Source of the DNA: an uncultured Lachnospiraceae bacterium
GTDB lineage: Bacteria > Bacillota > Clostridia > Lachnospirales > Lachnospiraceae
NCBI GenBank assembly: GCA_948665105.1
Contig: CAPNGW010000045.1
Coordinates: forward strand, 1 to 11,573
Direction of reading: 5' to 3'
Length of the DNA stretch: 11,573 nt
Shown here: positions 1 to 6,482 of the stretch, piece after piece
Layout: each line of letters opens with the position of its first letter
Numbering within the stretch: the first letter of the stretch is position 1
The notes under the pieces: generated by a model
The model's input: only the letters and a program-made list of their open reading frames with translations
Database searches by the model: none
What the model was told of the DNA's origin: nothing
Made by a program: the position numbers and the translations under genes

Positions 1-223
1 CCAGCAGGGCATTGACCTCCCGAAGCTCCTTTTTTAAAGGCTGCCGATGGAACAGGTCCCCGGCGATTAGCACAAGATCCACCTGCTCCCGCTCTGCCGC
101 CTGTAATGCCTCTGCAAAGGAGTCCCACAGCTGTCTGCCCAGCCCGGCTCCACCCAGCTTTTCCTTGAAGGGCTCCATGCCAAGATGGATGTCCGCCATA
201 TGTAACAATTTCACATCTTTCAC
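1..223 (-). CDS. SbcD/Mre11-like DNA repair exonuclease, N-terminus (partial)
   Basis: Only the first 74 codons are present; the gene runs off the left edge. The translation begins (V)KDVKLLHMADIHLG and continues to IAGDLFHRQPLKKELREVN. DIH and GDLFH are the first two metal-binding motifs of calcineurin-like phosphoesterases, and the HRQPLKKELREVN stretch is typical of the SbcD/YhaO-type DNA repair nucleases, which process DNA ends with an SbcC-like ATPase. I chose GTG at 223 because an AGGG purine tract lies eight bases upstream; GTG at 214 (protein starting MKLLHMADIHLG) fits the family N-terminus equally well. An SbcC-like partner would be expected further left, outside the window. The gene is divergent from the thiol-redox operon. 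Family confident, exact subfamily and start less so. Confidence 0.8.
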   Translation of the reverse strand, partial: MKDVKLLHMADIHLGMEPFKEKLGGAGLGRQLWDSFAEALQAAEREQVDLVLIAGDLFHRQPLKKELREVNALL

Positions 224-248
224 CGGCCTTTCCCTTGTTCTGCTTTTT

Positions 249-277
249 ATCTTACCACAGCTTTGTAAGATTTTCAA
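249..277 (-). promoter_or_regulatory. Promoter of the SbcD-like gene
   Basis: On the minus strand TTGAAA (277-272), a 17-base spacer and TAAGAT (254-249) form a good sigma-A promoter. The predicted start near 242 gives a leader of about 20 bases before the GTG start. Confidence 0.6.
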
Positions 278-288
278 TTTTTCTGTTT

Positions 289-303
289 TGTGACTACATC
301 ACA
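289..303. promoter_or_regulatory. Palindromic operator candidate, TGTGA-N5-TCACA
   Basis: TGTGACTACATCACA is a perfect 5+5 inverted repeat in the divergent region. It resembles CRP/FNR-family half sites, but the usual CRP spacing is six bases and here it is five. Its centre (296) lies about 42 bases upstream of the start predicted from the TATACT box at 326-331, the classical position for a class II activator, and no good -35 box is present there. The regulator is unknown; this is inference from position and symmetry. Confidence 0.4.
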
Positions 304-325
304 GAAAACCCATTGCAAAAGAGGT

Positions 326-331
326 TATACT
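326..331 (+). promoter_or_regulatory. -10 element of the thiol-redox operon
   Basis: TATACT lies 57 bases before the first start codon of the operon. At a 17-base spacing the -35 position holds AGAAAA, which is poor, so the promoter probably depends on an activator. The palindrome at 289-303 is placed where such an activator would bind. Confidence 0.45.
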
Positions 332-388
332 ATAAAAAATGGCAGACTGCCTGCAGAAGGCGGGAACCATAAGAACGGAGGTTATACC

Positions 389-601
389 ATGAAAACGAAA
401 CTGAAAAAATGGCTGCGGCCGGCATTATTTACCCTTGGCGGAGCGGCTGTCGGATATCTCTATTACCGGTTTGTGGGCTGTTCCTCCGGAACCTGCGCCA
501 TTACGTCCAATCCGGTATTTTCCACGCTTTACGTGGGGCTCATCGGCTTTTTGCTCTCCGGCGTGTTTGGAAAGGGGTGTAACGGAAAATGCAATATGTA
601 G
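389..601 (+). CDS. DUF6132-like small membrane protein
   Basis: A 70-residue protein beginning MKTKLKKWLRPALF. The ATG at 389 is chosen because GGAGG sits seven bases upstream; longer versions add an unlikely hydrophilic leader. It has two probable membrane segments (about residues 9-24 and 45-60) joined by a cysteine-containing loop VGCSSGTCAITSNP, and a C-terminal GKGCNGKCNM tail, so four cysteines arranged as two pairs. The GCxxGTCxITSNP pattern is, from memory, that of the DUF6132 family, often seen beside CcdA and thioredoxin-like genes. Its last 13 bases overlap the start of ccdA, so the two are translationally coupled. Function unknown; the paired cysteines and operon suggest a role in thiol or sulfur-related redox at the membrane. 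Confidence 0.8.
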   Translation: MKTKLKKWLRPALFTLGGAAVGYLYYRFVGCSSGTCAITSNPVFSTLYVGLIGFLLSGVFGKGCNGKCNM

Positions 602-1251
602 TCGCCTTTCTGGAAGGCATCATTACCTTCATCTCACCCTGCCTGCTCCCCATGCTTCCCATTTATATTTCCTATTTTGCAGGAGGCGGTGAGCAAAACA
701 CCCGCAAAACCTTGCGGGGCGCCCTTGGCTTCGTTGTGGGATTTACCATTATATTCGTGACCCTTGGGGCTTTGGCAGGAACGGCAGGAAGCTTTTTGAA
801 AGAGCATCAAACAGCTGTCAATATCGTATCCGGCCTCATTGTGGTGTTTTTTGGCCTGAACTTTTTGGGCGTTTTCAAGCTGAACATTTTCAAGGGAATC
901 AGCCGGAATGTCAACACCACGGATATGGGATTCTTTTCCGCACTGGTCTTTGGTGTGGTGTTCTCCATTGGCTGGACTCCTTGTGTAGGGGCCTTCCTTG
1001 GCTCGGCCCTGATGCTGGCTTCCCAGCAGGGCCATGTGTTGCAGGGAATGCTGATGCTGTTTGTATACTCCCTGGGCCTGGGAATCCCCTTTATTCTCAG
1101 CGCAGTACTCATCGGGTATCTAAAGTCTGCCTTTAACTGGATTAAAGGGCATTACAAAATTATCAATCTAATCAGCGGCGCTTTTCTGATTCTGGTGGGT
1201 ATTCTGATGGCTACCGGAACCATGGGAAGACTGCTTGGCCTGCTGAGTTAA
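589..1251 (+). CDS. ccdA: CcdA-family thiol-disulfide electron conduit
   Basis: A 220-residue, six-TM protein (segments roughly 4-27, 44-65, 75-97, 115-140, 152-177, 189-210). CcdA proteins, the DsbD-beta domain, carry electrons from cytoplasmic thioredoxin across the membrane to extracytoplasmic thioredoxin-like proteins. The two redox cysteines are visible, Cys18 in ISPCLLPMLP (TM1) and Cys132 in GWTPCVGAFLG (TM4), each followed by the family's proline or glycine-rich context. Length is normal for stand-alone CcdA. It overlaps the upstream small membrane gene and is followed after only nine bases by the TlpA-like gene, so all three are one transcript. The TlpA-like neighbour is the obvious electron acceptor. 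No cytochrome c maturation genes are in the window, so a cytochrome c role is not implied. Confidence 0.92.
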   Translation: MQYVVAFLEGIITFISPCLLPMLPIYISYFAGGGEQNTRKTLRGALGFVVGFTIIFVTLGALAGTAGSFLKEHQTAVNIVSGLIVVFFGLNFLGVFKLNIFKGISRNVNTTDMGFFSALVFGVVFSIGWTPCVGAFLGSALMLASQQGHVLQGMLMLFVYSLGLGIPFILSAVLIGYLKSAFNWIKGHYKIINLISGAFLILVGILMATGTMGRLLGLLS

Positions 1252-1260
1252 GGAGGAGCT

Positions 1261-1959
1261 ATGAAAAACAAGAAAACAATATGGATTATTTTACTGGTGT
1301 TTGTCCTTCTTTTGGGCGGCGCCTATCTGCTCTATAACAAGCTGGGACAGAAGGTGCGCCCGAATCAGCTTGTGACCCAGGACGCCCCTGGGGATAAGGA
1401 CGGAAAAAATGACGCTGACGCCGAAGAAGAAAATGGTGCTGAAGGTGAAAATAGCACAGAAGCCGATGGAAAGAATGGCACTGGCGCCGATGGAAATAAT
1501 GACGCTGAAGGTGAAAATGACACTGAACCGGAAAAGGCAATGGCACCGGATTTTACGGTATATGATTTGGAGGGCAATGAGGTACACCTTTCCGATTATG
1601 TGGGCAAGCCCATCGTTCTTAACTTCTGGGCAAGCTGGTGCGGCCCCTGTCAGATGGAGATGCCGGACTTTAACGAGAAGTATCTGAAGCTGGGGGAGGA
1701 AGTTCACTTCCTCATGGTCAACATGACCGACGGCTCCAGGGAGACGGTGGATACAGCCTCCGCTTTTATAGAGAAGCAGGGATACTCCTTCCCGGTTTTC
1801 TATGACAAGGATTCCGATGCCGCAGCTACCTATGGCGTGTATTCTCTCCCCACCACCTACTTTATTGATGCTGAGGGTTATGCTGTTGCCCAGGCTGCCG
1901 GCGCCATTGATGCTGCAACTCTGCAGCGGGGGATAGATATGGTCACGGAAGGTGAGTAG
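1261..1959 (+). CDS. Membrane-anchored TlpA/ResA-like thioredoxin
   Basis: A 232-residue protein. Residues 6-25 form an uncleaved signal anchor with no lipobox cysteine; residues 43-93 are an unusually long acidic, Asn/Gly-rich low-complexity linker; residues 94-232 are a thioredoxin-like domain with the active site WCGPC (126-130) and the cis-proline SLPTTYFID (Pro197). The APDFTVYDLEGNEVHLSDYVGKP opening is typical of AhpC/TSA-Redoxin TlpA and ResA proteins, which reduce extracytoplasmic disulfides. Start is ATG with GGAGGAG seven bases upstream, directly after ccdA. It probably receives electrons from CcdA. The linker is encoded by imperfect DNA repeats, for example GCCGATGGAAA at 1462 and 1486. 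Substrate unknown. Confidence 0.9.
   Translation: MKNKKTIWIILLVFVLLLGGAYLLYNKLGQKVRPNQLVTQDAPGDKDGKNDADAEEENGAEGENSTEADGKNGTGADGNNDAEGENDTEPEKAMAPDFTVYDLEGNEVHLSDYVGKPIVLNFWASWCGPCQMEMPDFNEKYLKLGEEVHFLMVNMTDGSRETVDTASAFIEKQGYSFPVFYDKDSDAAATYGVYSLPTTYFIDAEGYAVAQAAGAIDAATLQRGIDMVTEGE
1404..1533 (+). repeat. Imperfect repeats encoding the acidic linker
   Basis: Short near-repeats are interspersed in this part of the thioredoxin gene: GCCGATGGAAA at 1462-1472 and 1486-1496 (24 bases apart), GCTGAAGGTGAAAAT at 1438-1452 and 1504-1518 (66 bases apart), and AATGACGCTGA at 1408 and 1498. All spacings seen are multiples of three, so unit gain or loss would change linker length without shifting frame. 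Confidence 0.7.
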
Positions 1960-2001
1960 CAGGTATTACCTTGGACTTTCACAAATATGAAGATAGCTGC
2001 T

Positions 2002-2053
2002 AAAAGCAGGAGGGACTGATTTTCCAGTTCCCCCTGCTTTTGATTTCATTTTT
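2002..2053 (+). terminator. Terminator of the thiol-redox operon
   Basis: AAAAGCAGG and CCTGCTTTT flank an inner GGGACTG/CAGTTCC stem (one G-T pair, one internal mismatch), giving a hairpin of about 16 pairs at 2002-2041 followed by GATTTCATTTTT. An outer TAGCTGC (1994) / GCAGCTA (2060) pair could extend it. It lies 42 bases after the thioredoxin stop codon. Confidence 0.8.
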
Positions 2054-2170
2054 GCAGTGGCAGCTAAAAATAAAACAAATATTGTCAATCTATTCTGCAA
2101 AGAAGTTCAAAGTGGGCTTAAAAAATATGCCAAAATATATAAAATAATTCATGTATTTATTATGAAAATA

Positions 2171-2179
2171 TGATATAAT
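2171..2179 (+). promoter_or_regulatory. Extended -10 promoter of the HAD gene
   Basis: TGA-TATAAT is a perfect -10 with an upstream TG extension in a very AT-rich stretch; the -35 position (ATGTAT) is weak, as is common for extended -10 promoters. The predicted start near 2186 leaves a leader of about 90 bases. The rest of the 1960-2275 gap holds only the terminator and the leader repeat. Confidence 0.6.
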
Positions 2180-2202
2180 TGGATAATATTATAAGAATAC
2201 AC

Positions 2203-2241
2203 ATGTGGAAACATCTTTTTTCTCCATGACCTTTTCCACAT
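2203..2241 (+). repeat. Inverted repeat in the HAD leader
   Basis: ATGTGGAAA (2203-2211) pairs with TTTCCACAT (2233-2241), and CAT/ATG can pair just inside, leaving a T-rich loop. It lies between the predicted transcription start and the ribosome binding site (AAGGAG at 2263). It could be a leader hairpin or an operator; no riboswitch class is recognised. Confidence 0.5.
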
Positions 2242-2275
2242 TCGAAATTGGCAAACAATGTAAAGGAGAACTGAT

Positions 2276-3097
2276 ATGAAGAAAATGATATTCTTAGATT
2301 TGGACGGCACCATACGAGATTTCGACGGCTTCATCCCCAACTCCGCCAAGGAGGCTGTTATGGCTGCCCGCAGGAATGGCCATGAGGTCTTAGTCAGCAC
2401 CGGGCGCCCTTATTTCCATCTGGAAAATCTGCTTTCCGGCATGGAATTCGACGGCTTCATCACCGGCTCCGGGAGCTACGTGCTCTACAAGGAGGAGTGT
2501 CTCCGCCATAAGTTCATTACCCAGTTTACCTATCTGTCTCTGTGCAGCTATCTTCTGGACCATCACTGCGCCTTCGAGCTGATGACCTACCAGAACACCT
2601 ATCTGCTGCGACAGTGCCAAAAATCCTACCAGAAGCTCAGTCAAAAGGTCACGGAATCCATCGGTGAAACCGCCCCCAGATTTGTGGAGTCCTTCCCCAC
2701 CCTCATCGACACTCCCCTGGATATCCATGAGATTGAAAAATTTTTCTTTTTCAGCGAATCCCTGTCTCTGGAAGAGGTGAAAAAGCACTGGGGCACCTGC
2801 TTTTACATTGTACCCTCCAGCCTTCCCTGTGAAGGGCTCATTGCCGGAGAGCTCAGTCCCTCAGTGGTCAACAAGGCGGAGGGCATCCGGGCTATCCTTA
2901 ATAAGAACGAGCTTGAGGCTGAAGCTGTGATTGCCATCGGCGACAGCGATAATGACATTGAGATGCTTGCGCTTGCCGGATGCGGTATCGCCATGGGTAA
3001 CGGCAACGATTCGGTAAAAGCGGTGGCAGACTATATCACCCGGCCATTAAAGGAAGACGGACTGTATCATGCTTTTGAGCATATGGGGCTGATTTAG
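2276..3097 (+). CDS. Cof-type HAD-IIB family phosphatase
   Basis: A 273-residue cytosolic protein with all four HAD motifs: DLDGT (residues 8-12, Asp8 nucleophile and Asp10), STGRP (41-45), Lys200 and GDSDND (222-227). The region between motifs II and III is the C2B cap of the Cof/YidA subfamily, and the GIAMGNGNDSVKAVADYIT ending is diagnostic of that group. These enzymes dephosphorylate sugar phosphates, FMN or related small phosphorylated metabolites; the substrate cannot be read from sequence. ATG start with AAGGAG seven bases upstream. It is monocistronic, with its own promoter and a convergent gene downstream. Length is normal for the family. Confidence 0.9.
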   Translation: MKKMIFLDLDGTIRDFDGFIPNSAKEAVMAARRNGHEVLVSTGRPYFHLENLLSGMEFDGFITGSGSYVLYKEECLRHKFITQFTYLSLCSYLLDHHCAFELMTYQNTYLLRQCQKSYQKLSQKVTESIGETAPRFVESFPTLIDTPLDIHEIEKFFFFSESLSLEEVKKHWGTCFYIVPSSLPCEGLIAGELSPSVVNKAEGIRAILNKNELEAEAVIAIGDSDNDIEMLALAGCGIAMGNGNDSVKAVADYITRPLKEDGLYHAFEHMGLI

Positions 3098-3120
3098 AGA
3101 CAAGGCTGTTTCGTACTCCC

Positions 3121-3153
3121 GGCGGAATTGCATCCGGCTCTGCAATATCCGCC
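3121..3153. repeat. Hairpin between convergent genes
   Basis: GGCGGAATTGCA pairs with TGCAATATCCGCC (one-base bulge) around a short loop. It lies between the HAD gene and the convergent minus-strand gene. Neither side carries a T-tract, so it is a 3' hairpin of uncertain role rather than a clear intrinsic terminator. Confidence 0.4.
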
Positions 3154-3180
3154 CCAGCCCTTCTTGATTCTCCATCCTTT

Positions 3181-3996
3181 TTACTCCCCAGCCCCAAGGG
3201 GCATTACAATGTCCGTCTCCCGTATGACATTCCCCGTATCATAATAGCGCACCGTAACCCGGGTATTGTCTTCGCTTACCCCCATATCCAGAAATTTCTT
3301 TCCCTTCAATTCCGGATAATAGGTTGTCTCTGATGTTGTTGCAAAAGGCTTTGGATGCTTGTCGAAATAGCATTGCTCTATAGCTTGAGGGAATCTTTCC
3401 TCCCCCAGGAACACTACCACAAAATAGCCGTCTCCAATCCGCTCCATATGGGTGTTCGGGAGCTCACTTCCCTCCGTACCCATATAAATGGAATACCCCT
3501 CCGGGAACTCCGGGTCCTCCTTGGTCAGAAAATCCTTGGGAAGGTACTCTTTGGGGAAGGGTACCATATTCCCCTTAACCGCATTTGTACAAATATAAGC
3601 AATCTGGTTTTCTCCAATCAAAAGCGCATACTCATATCCGCGATGCCGATTCTCCATGGCAATAAACGCCGGGTACCGATAGGCTCCCGTTTCATCCCGC
3701 CGAAGGGTCCATACTCTTTTTCGGGAGATTCTGTGAACCTGTTCCAGACGATTCAGCTCCTCTTCATAGGCCTCCGGCTCATAGGTGCATTGCAGATAAA
3801 TTTCATAAGTGGGATCCCCAAAGCCATACCGATGATAATGAAAGTACCATGCCAGAAAGACCAACAGGGTCACAAACGTGGCAATTCCAAGAATGGCGCC
3901 CATCCAACTCTCAGAGCCTTCCAGATGCCGGGCCACAGCGGCCTCTGTGGTCTTTTGCACCAGCCCTTCCTGATATAGTGGAAGCAGGTCACTCAC
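3181..3996 (-). CDS. One-TM protein of unknown function
   Basis: A 271-residue protein I do not recognise. The N-terminal 30 residues are polar, residues about 32-51 (MGAILGIATFVTLLVFLAWY) form one strong membrane segment followed by a His/Arg-rich HYHRYGFGD, and the remaining 220 residues are soluble, mixed alpha/beta in composition, with many Tyr and Glu and no cofactor motif I can see. The start is GTG at 3996, with AGGAGG eight bases upstream; there is no nearby ATG alternative. It lies 76 bases after yaaA on the same strand, so it may be the last gene of the long minus-strand run, though the gap is large enough for its own promoter. It converges with the HAD gene. Confidence 0.8.
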   Translation of the reverse strand: MSDLLPLYQEGLVQKTTEAAVARHLEGSESWMGAILGIATFVTLLVFLAWYFHYHRYGFGDPTYEIYLQCTYEPEAYEEELNRLEQVHRISRKRVWTLRRDETGAYRYPAFIAMENRHRGYEYALLIGENQIAYICTNAVKGNMVPFPKEYLPKDFLTKEDPEFPEGYSIYMGTEGSELPNTHMERIGDGYFVVVFLGEERFPQAIEQCYFDKHPKPFATTSETTYYPELKGKKFLDMGVSEDNTRVTVRYYDTGNVIRETDIVMPLGAGE

Positions 3997-4072
3997 CGGG
4001 TATTCCTCCTTTTTCGTATTCTATTGATTAGTCCTGTTCAGCTATGTATTCGTTACAACAATCTCAAAAAAA

Positions 4073-4960
4073 TCATTTAAAACCTTGTGCTTTTACGAAT
4101 ACTAGCGTATCACCATCGGACAGCTCTTCCTTATACTCATATCCCAGCCCCCTAAAGGCCTTTACGCCCTCCACGTCTGTAATCTGGTTCTCCGCCAGGA
4201 AGCGCACCATCTCGCCCCGGGCCATTTTTGCAAAAGTACCCTTCTCCTTCACCTTTCCCTCCACCCACTCACCGAACACGCAGGTGACAAAGGGCATTTT
4301 TCCCTTAATATAAGGAGAAATACATCTGCTGTACTCCTTGGAGGCCAGGTTCAAAATCCAGTTGTTCTCCGGCTGTTTCCCGTCACCGATTTCCCCGCCG
4401 CTTAGTCCGGCAAGCTCCTCTGCTTCCAGAAATTCATAGAGCCTGCTGCCCCAGAACTGGTAAAGGTTATAAATTCCGTCTTCCGCCTTGGTATGTAATC
4501 CTTGTCCACCTTCGTTGGGACAGTGGGAATGCCCCTCCGGTAATGGACAACACGACAGTGCCCGATCAAATTTTGCCTGCATTTCCAGCCGATAGGGCGT
4601 CACCCCGTCGAAGGGGCGAAGTACTCCGTAGAAGCCGGACAAAATCCGAAGATGCTCCTCAAGAAAATGAAGGGCCTCCTCCTCCATCACCAGGGGCGCC
4701 ATATACTGGTACTGAATCCCCTCGTAGGAGAGAATGGCCGGGGTCAGCCCCCGCTCCAGGTTCATATGCCGGAACCGCTCATAATTCAACTCCGCAAGTT
4801 TATCATTACAGCTCCAGATTTTTTTCGCTTCCCCATAGGAAAGCTTTTTCATGTAATTCATCAGACACCTGGCTTCCTCCATAAAATGGGGCAGCTGCCC
4901 CACCGGTAAGGTGTCGGTGTCCACATTCATCTTTTTGGCCGGCGAAATAATAATTTTCAT
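4073..4960 (-). CDS. yaaA: YaaA/UPF0246 (DUF328) peroxide-stress protein
   Basis: A 295-residue protein starting MKIIISPAKKMN, the hallmark opening of YaaA/UPF0246, and ending with the conserved FRGLGYEYKEELSDGDTLVFVK block. In E. coli YaaA limits free intracellular iron and DNA damage during peroxide stress; the same role here is inferred. I prefer ATG at 4960 (purine tract AAGGAAGG six bases upstream) over ATG at 4966 or longer in-frame extensions. It is longer than the usual 250-260 residues, with insertions near residues 136-160 (contains CC and HSHC) and 180-199 (acidic/glycine-rich). It lies 61 bases after the broken methyltransferase and is likely co-transcribed with it. Confidence 0.9.
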   Translation of the reverse strand: MKIIISPAKKMNVDTDTLPVGQLPHFMEEARCLMNYMKKLSYGEAKKIWSCNDKLAELNYERFRHMNLERGLTPAILSYEGIQYQYMAPLVMEEEALHFLEEHLRILSGFYGVLRPFDGVTPYRLEMQAKFDRALSCCPLPEGHSHCPNEGGQGLHTKAEDGIYNLYQFWGSRLYEFLEAEELAGLSGGEIGDGKQPENNWILNLASKEYSRCISPYIKGKMPFVTCVFGEWVEGKVKEKGTFAKMARGEMVRFLAENQITDVEGVKAFRGLGYEYKEELSDGDTLVFVKAQGFK

Positions 4961-5014
4961 TGGCATCCTTCCTTTCAGTTTCTTTTCGTAGTAGTAACAC
5001 AAAATTGAGCATCA

Positions 5015-5030
5015 CAGGCCCTCAGGCCTG
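5015..5030 (-). terminator. Weak hairpin at the methyltransferase stop
   Basis: CAGGCC-TGAG-GGCCTG (minus strand) is a perfect six-pair GC-rich stem overlapping the TGA stop codon of the methyltransferase. Only a short ATTTT follows about 10 bases later, so it is at best a partial terminator or transcript-processing point before yaaA. Confidence 0.3.
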
Positions 5031-5655
5031 CAATGCCCCCTTTTCAATCCGTACAACTCCCGAGCAATGGCTTATTTTTACAAACCTCATCCCAGCTATC
5101 TCTTTGGAGAGCGTATCCGCTACCATATAGATTTCCTCATCATCCCAGTCGTCGCCGCTTTCGGTTTTGCATTTTAGAAGCTCCTCCCGGGTCTCAAAAG
5201 CCACATCTCCCAGCAGAATCTCACCATTGTCGTTCAGATGGTCCTGTAACAGTCCTATAAATTTTATTTTTTCCGCATCCGTCAGATGGTGAATGGCATA
5301 GGTGCAAATAATAAAATCAAATTTTTCATTCTCAAGCTCCGGCGGAAATCCTCTGGAAAAATCATATTCCATAAGTCTGGCCTTTGGCATTTTTCTCTGT
5401 GCTATTTTTATCATCTCGGGAGAAAAATCAATGCCCCAAACGGAAATTCCGTCATCGTACAGTTTCTTCAGCAGAACCCCGGTGCCAAACCCGATGTCCA
5501 GTATCTTACCCGGCACCTGCTTCCCGAATCCTTCCGTAAATGGTATTTAAAACCTCCTTATATCCCGCAAAGGGATAGGTGTTGCTCTCCTGGCTGAGCT
5601 TCACGCTGTCATCATACCCGTTGGCCCATAAATCAAATCCTCTGTTATTAAGCAT
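5022..5655 (-). pseudogene. Class I SAM-dependent methyltransferase, frameshifted
   Basis: Two overlapping frames make one protein. The first, from ATG 5655 (GGAGG seven bases upstream), reads MLNNRGFDLWANGYDDSV to YGRIREAGAG and stops at TAA; the second, one base further on, reads GKILDIGFGTG (SAM-binding motif I), then GIDFSPEMIKIAQRKMP, ICTYAIHHLTD and a normal C-terminus. Removing one base from the C-run at 5509-5511 gives an unbroken AGAGKILDIGFGTG and a protein of about 210 residues, the usual size. So this is a methyltransferase with a single-base insertion, either a recent inactivation or a sequencing error. The gene lies 29 bases after the EFR1 gene in the same operon. Methyl acceptor unknown. 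Confidence 0.85.
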
Positions 5656-5684
5656 AATCATTCCTCCACGTAATTTCCTGATTC

Positions 5685-6449
5685 CTACCCCAGATATTTT
5701 TCTATGGTGCTTTGCTCCACCACTTCCTTGCCCAGCAATGTAATGGCCTGGTTGGGACAATTATTTATACATCTGTAGCACATTGTGCATCGGTTGCTTT
5801 GCACAGCCTTCTTATCAATGACTTTTATATTCTTCATGGGGCATAAGCTCTGGCACTTGCCACAGCCAATGCATTTGTTCTTATGGATGCGCAGCTTATC
5901 AGAATAAGTCTTTGTTTTATGCCCAAAGTACAGTCTCTGTCCAAAGAAGCCTGCCATGCGAGGCAGGACACCGATTCCTTCCCTGGGAGGCTTGCCAGCC
6001 CTCATAAGCGCAACCGCCCTCTTTATCTTATCCTCCGCTTTTTTCACAAGCTCCTCATTCTTTTTCAAAGGGCGCTTCAATAGCTTCTCATCGCTTATAC
6101 TGTCCGGCATCCTTAAATGCAGCCCGCCAAGGATTTCTGCACCATATTTCTCTAAAAGGCGCCCCAAAATACCTGCACCGTCTCCGCTGAACAAGCCCAT
6201 GGTGGCAATAACAAAAATCTTCTTATTATTCCACAGCTTATTATTATCCCTTATAAACTCCCGGAGCATCTTTGGCACAGTGCTGTATTGTACCGGATAT
6301 CCAAACACAATCAAATCATTTTGCTTCACTGCCTCAATGGCATTCTCATCCTCTATGGAATACACCCTGGCATCTTTCTCGTATGCACCACAAAACAATT
6401 CTACCGCATATCTCGAATTACCGGTTCCGCTAAAATAAATTCCTGTCAT
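5685..6449 (-). CDS. EFR1-family ferrodoxin (flavodoxin plus 2x[4Fe-4S])
   Basis: A 254-residue protein. Residues 1-150 form a flavodoxin-like domain starting MTGIYFSGTGNSRYAVEL, whose SGTGNS loop binds FMN phosphate; the C-terminus carries two [4Fe-4S] motifs, CIGCGKCQSLCP (Cys193, 196, 199, 203) and CTMCYRCINNCP (Cys221, 224, 227, 231). This domain order defines the EFR1 ferrodoxins of anaerobes, presumed cytosolic electron carriers between flavin and Fe-S partners. I start at ATG 6449; a TTG at 6479 would add ten unsupported residues. The ribosome site is weak (AAAGG about ten bases upstream). It follows the SDR gene by 33 bases and precedes the methyltransferase, so it belongs to the same operon. 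Confidence 0.92.
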   Translation of the reverse strand: MTGIYFSGTGNSRYAVELFCGAYEKDARVYSIEDENAIEAVKQNDLIVFGYPVQYSTVPKMLREFIRDNNKLWNNKKIFVIATMGLFSGDGAGILGRLLEKYGAEILGGLHLRMPDSISDEKLLKRPLKKNEELVKKAEDKIKRAVALMRAGKPPREGIGVLPRMAGFFGQRLYFGHKTKTYSDKLRIHKNKCIGCGKCQSLCPMKNIKVIDKKAVQSNRCTMCYRCINNCPNQAITLLGKEVVEQSTIEKYLG

Positions 6450-6482
6450 TTTATATAAGCCTTTCTTAAAATTTGACAATCA

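Noticed and set aside
12..293. Plus-strand open frame of 93 codons
   Set aside because: It is the antisense shadow of the SbcD-like gene, whose minus-strand frame carries the DIH and GDLFH motifs; no ribosome site.
634..1112. Minus-strand open frames opposite ccdA
   Set aside because: Antisense shadows of a gene with clear CcdA motifs and membrane segments.
5509..5511. Programmed frameshift in the methyltransferase
   Set aside because: No slippery heptamer; the site is a plain three-base run and the family is normally a single frame, so mutation or error is simpler.
5506..5760. A separate 84-residue protein on the minus strand
   Set aside because: Its useful part, from MLNNRGFDLW, is the N-terminus of the frameshifted methyltransferase; the upstream extension overlaps the EFR1 gene.
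6450..6479. Longer EFR1 start at TTG 6479
   Set aside because: The extra ten residues (SNFKKGLYK) are not part of a flavodoxin domain, and the family starts at MxGIYFSGTGNS.
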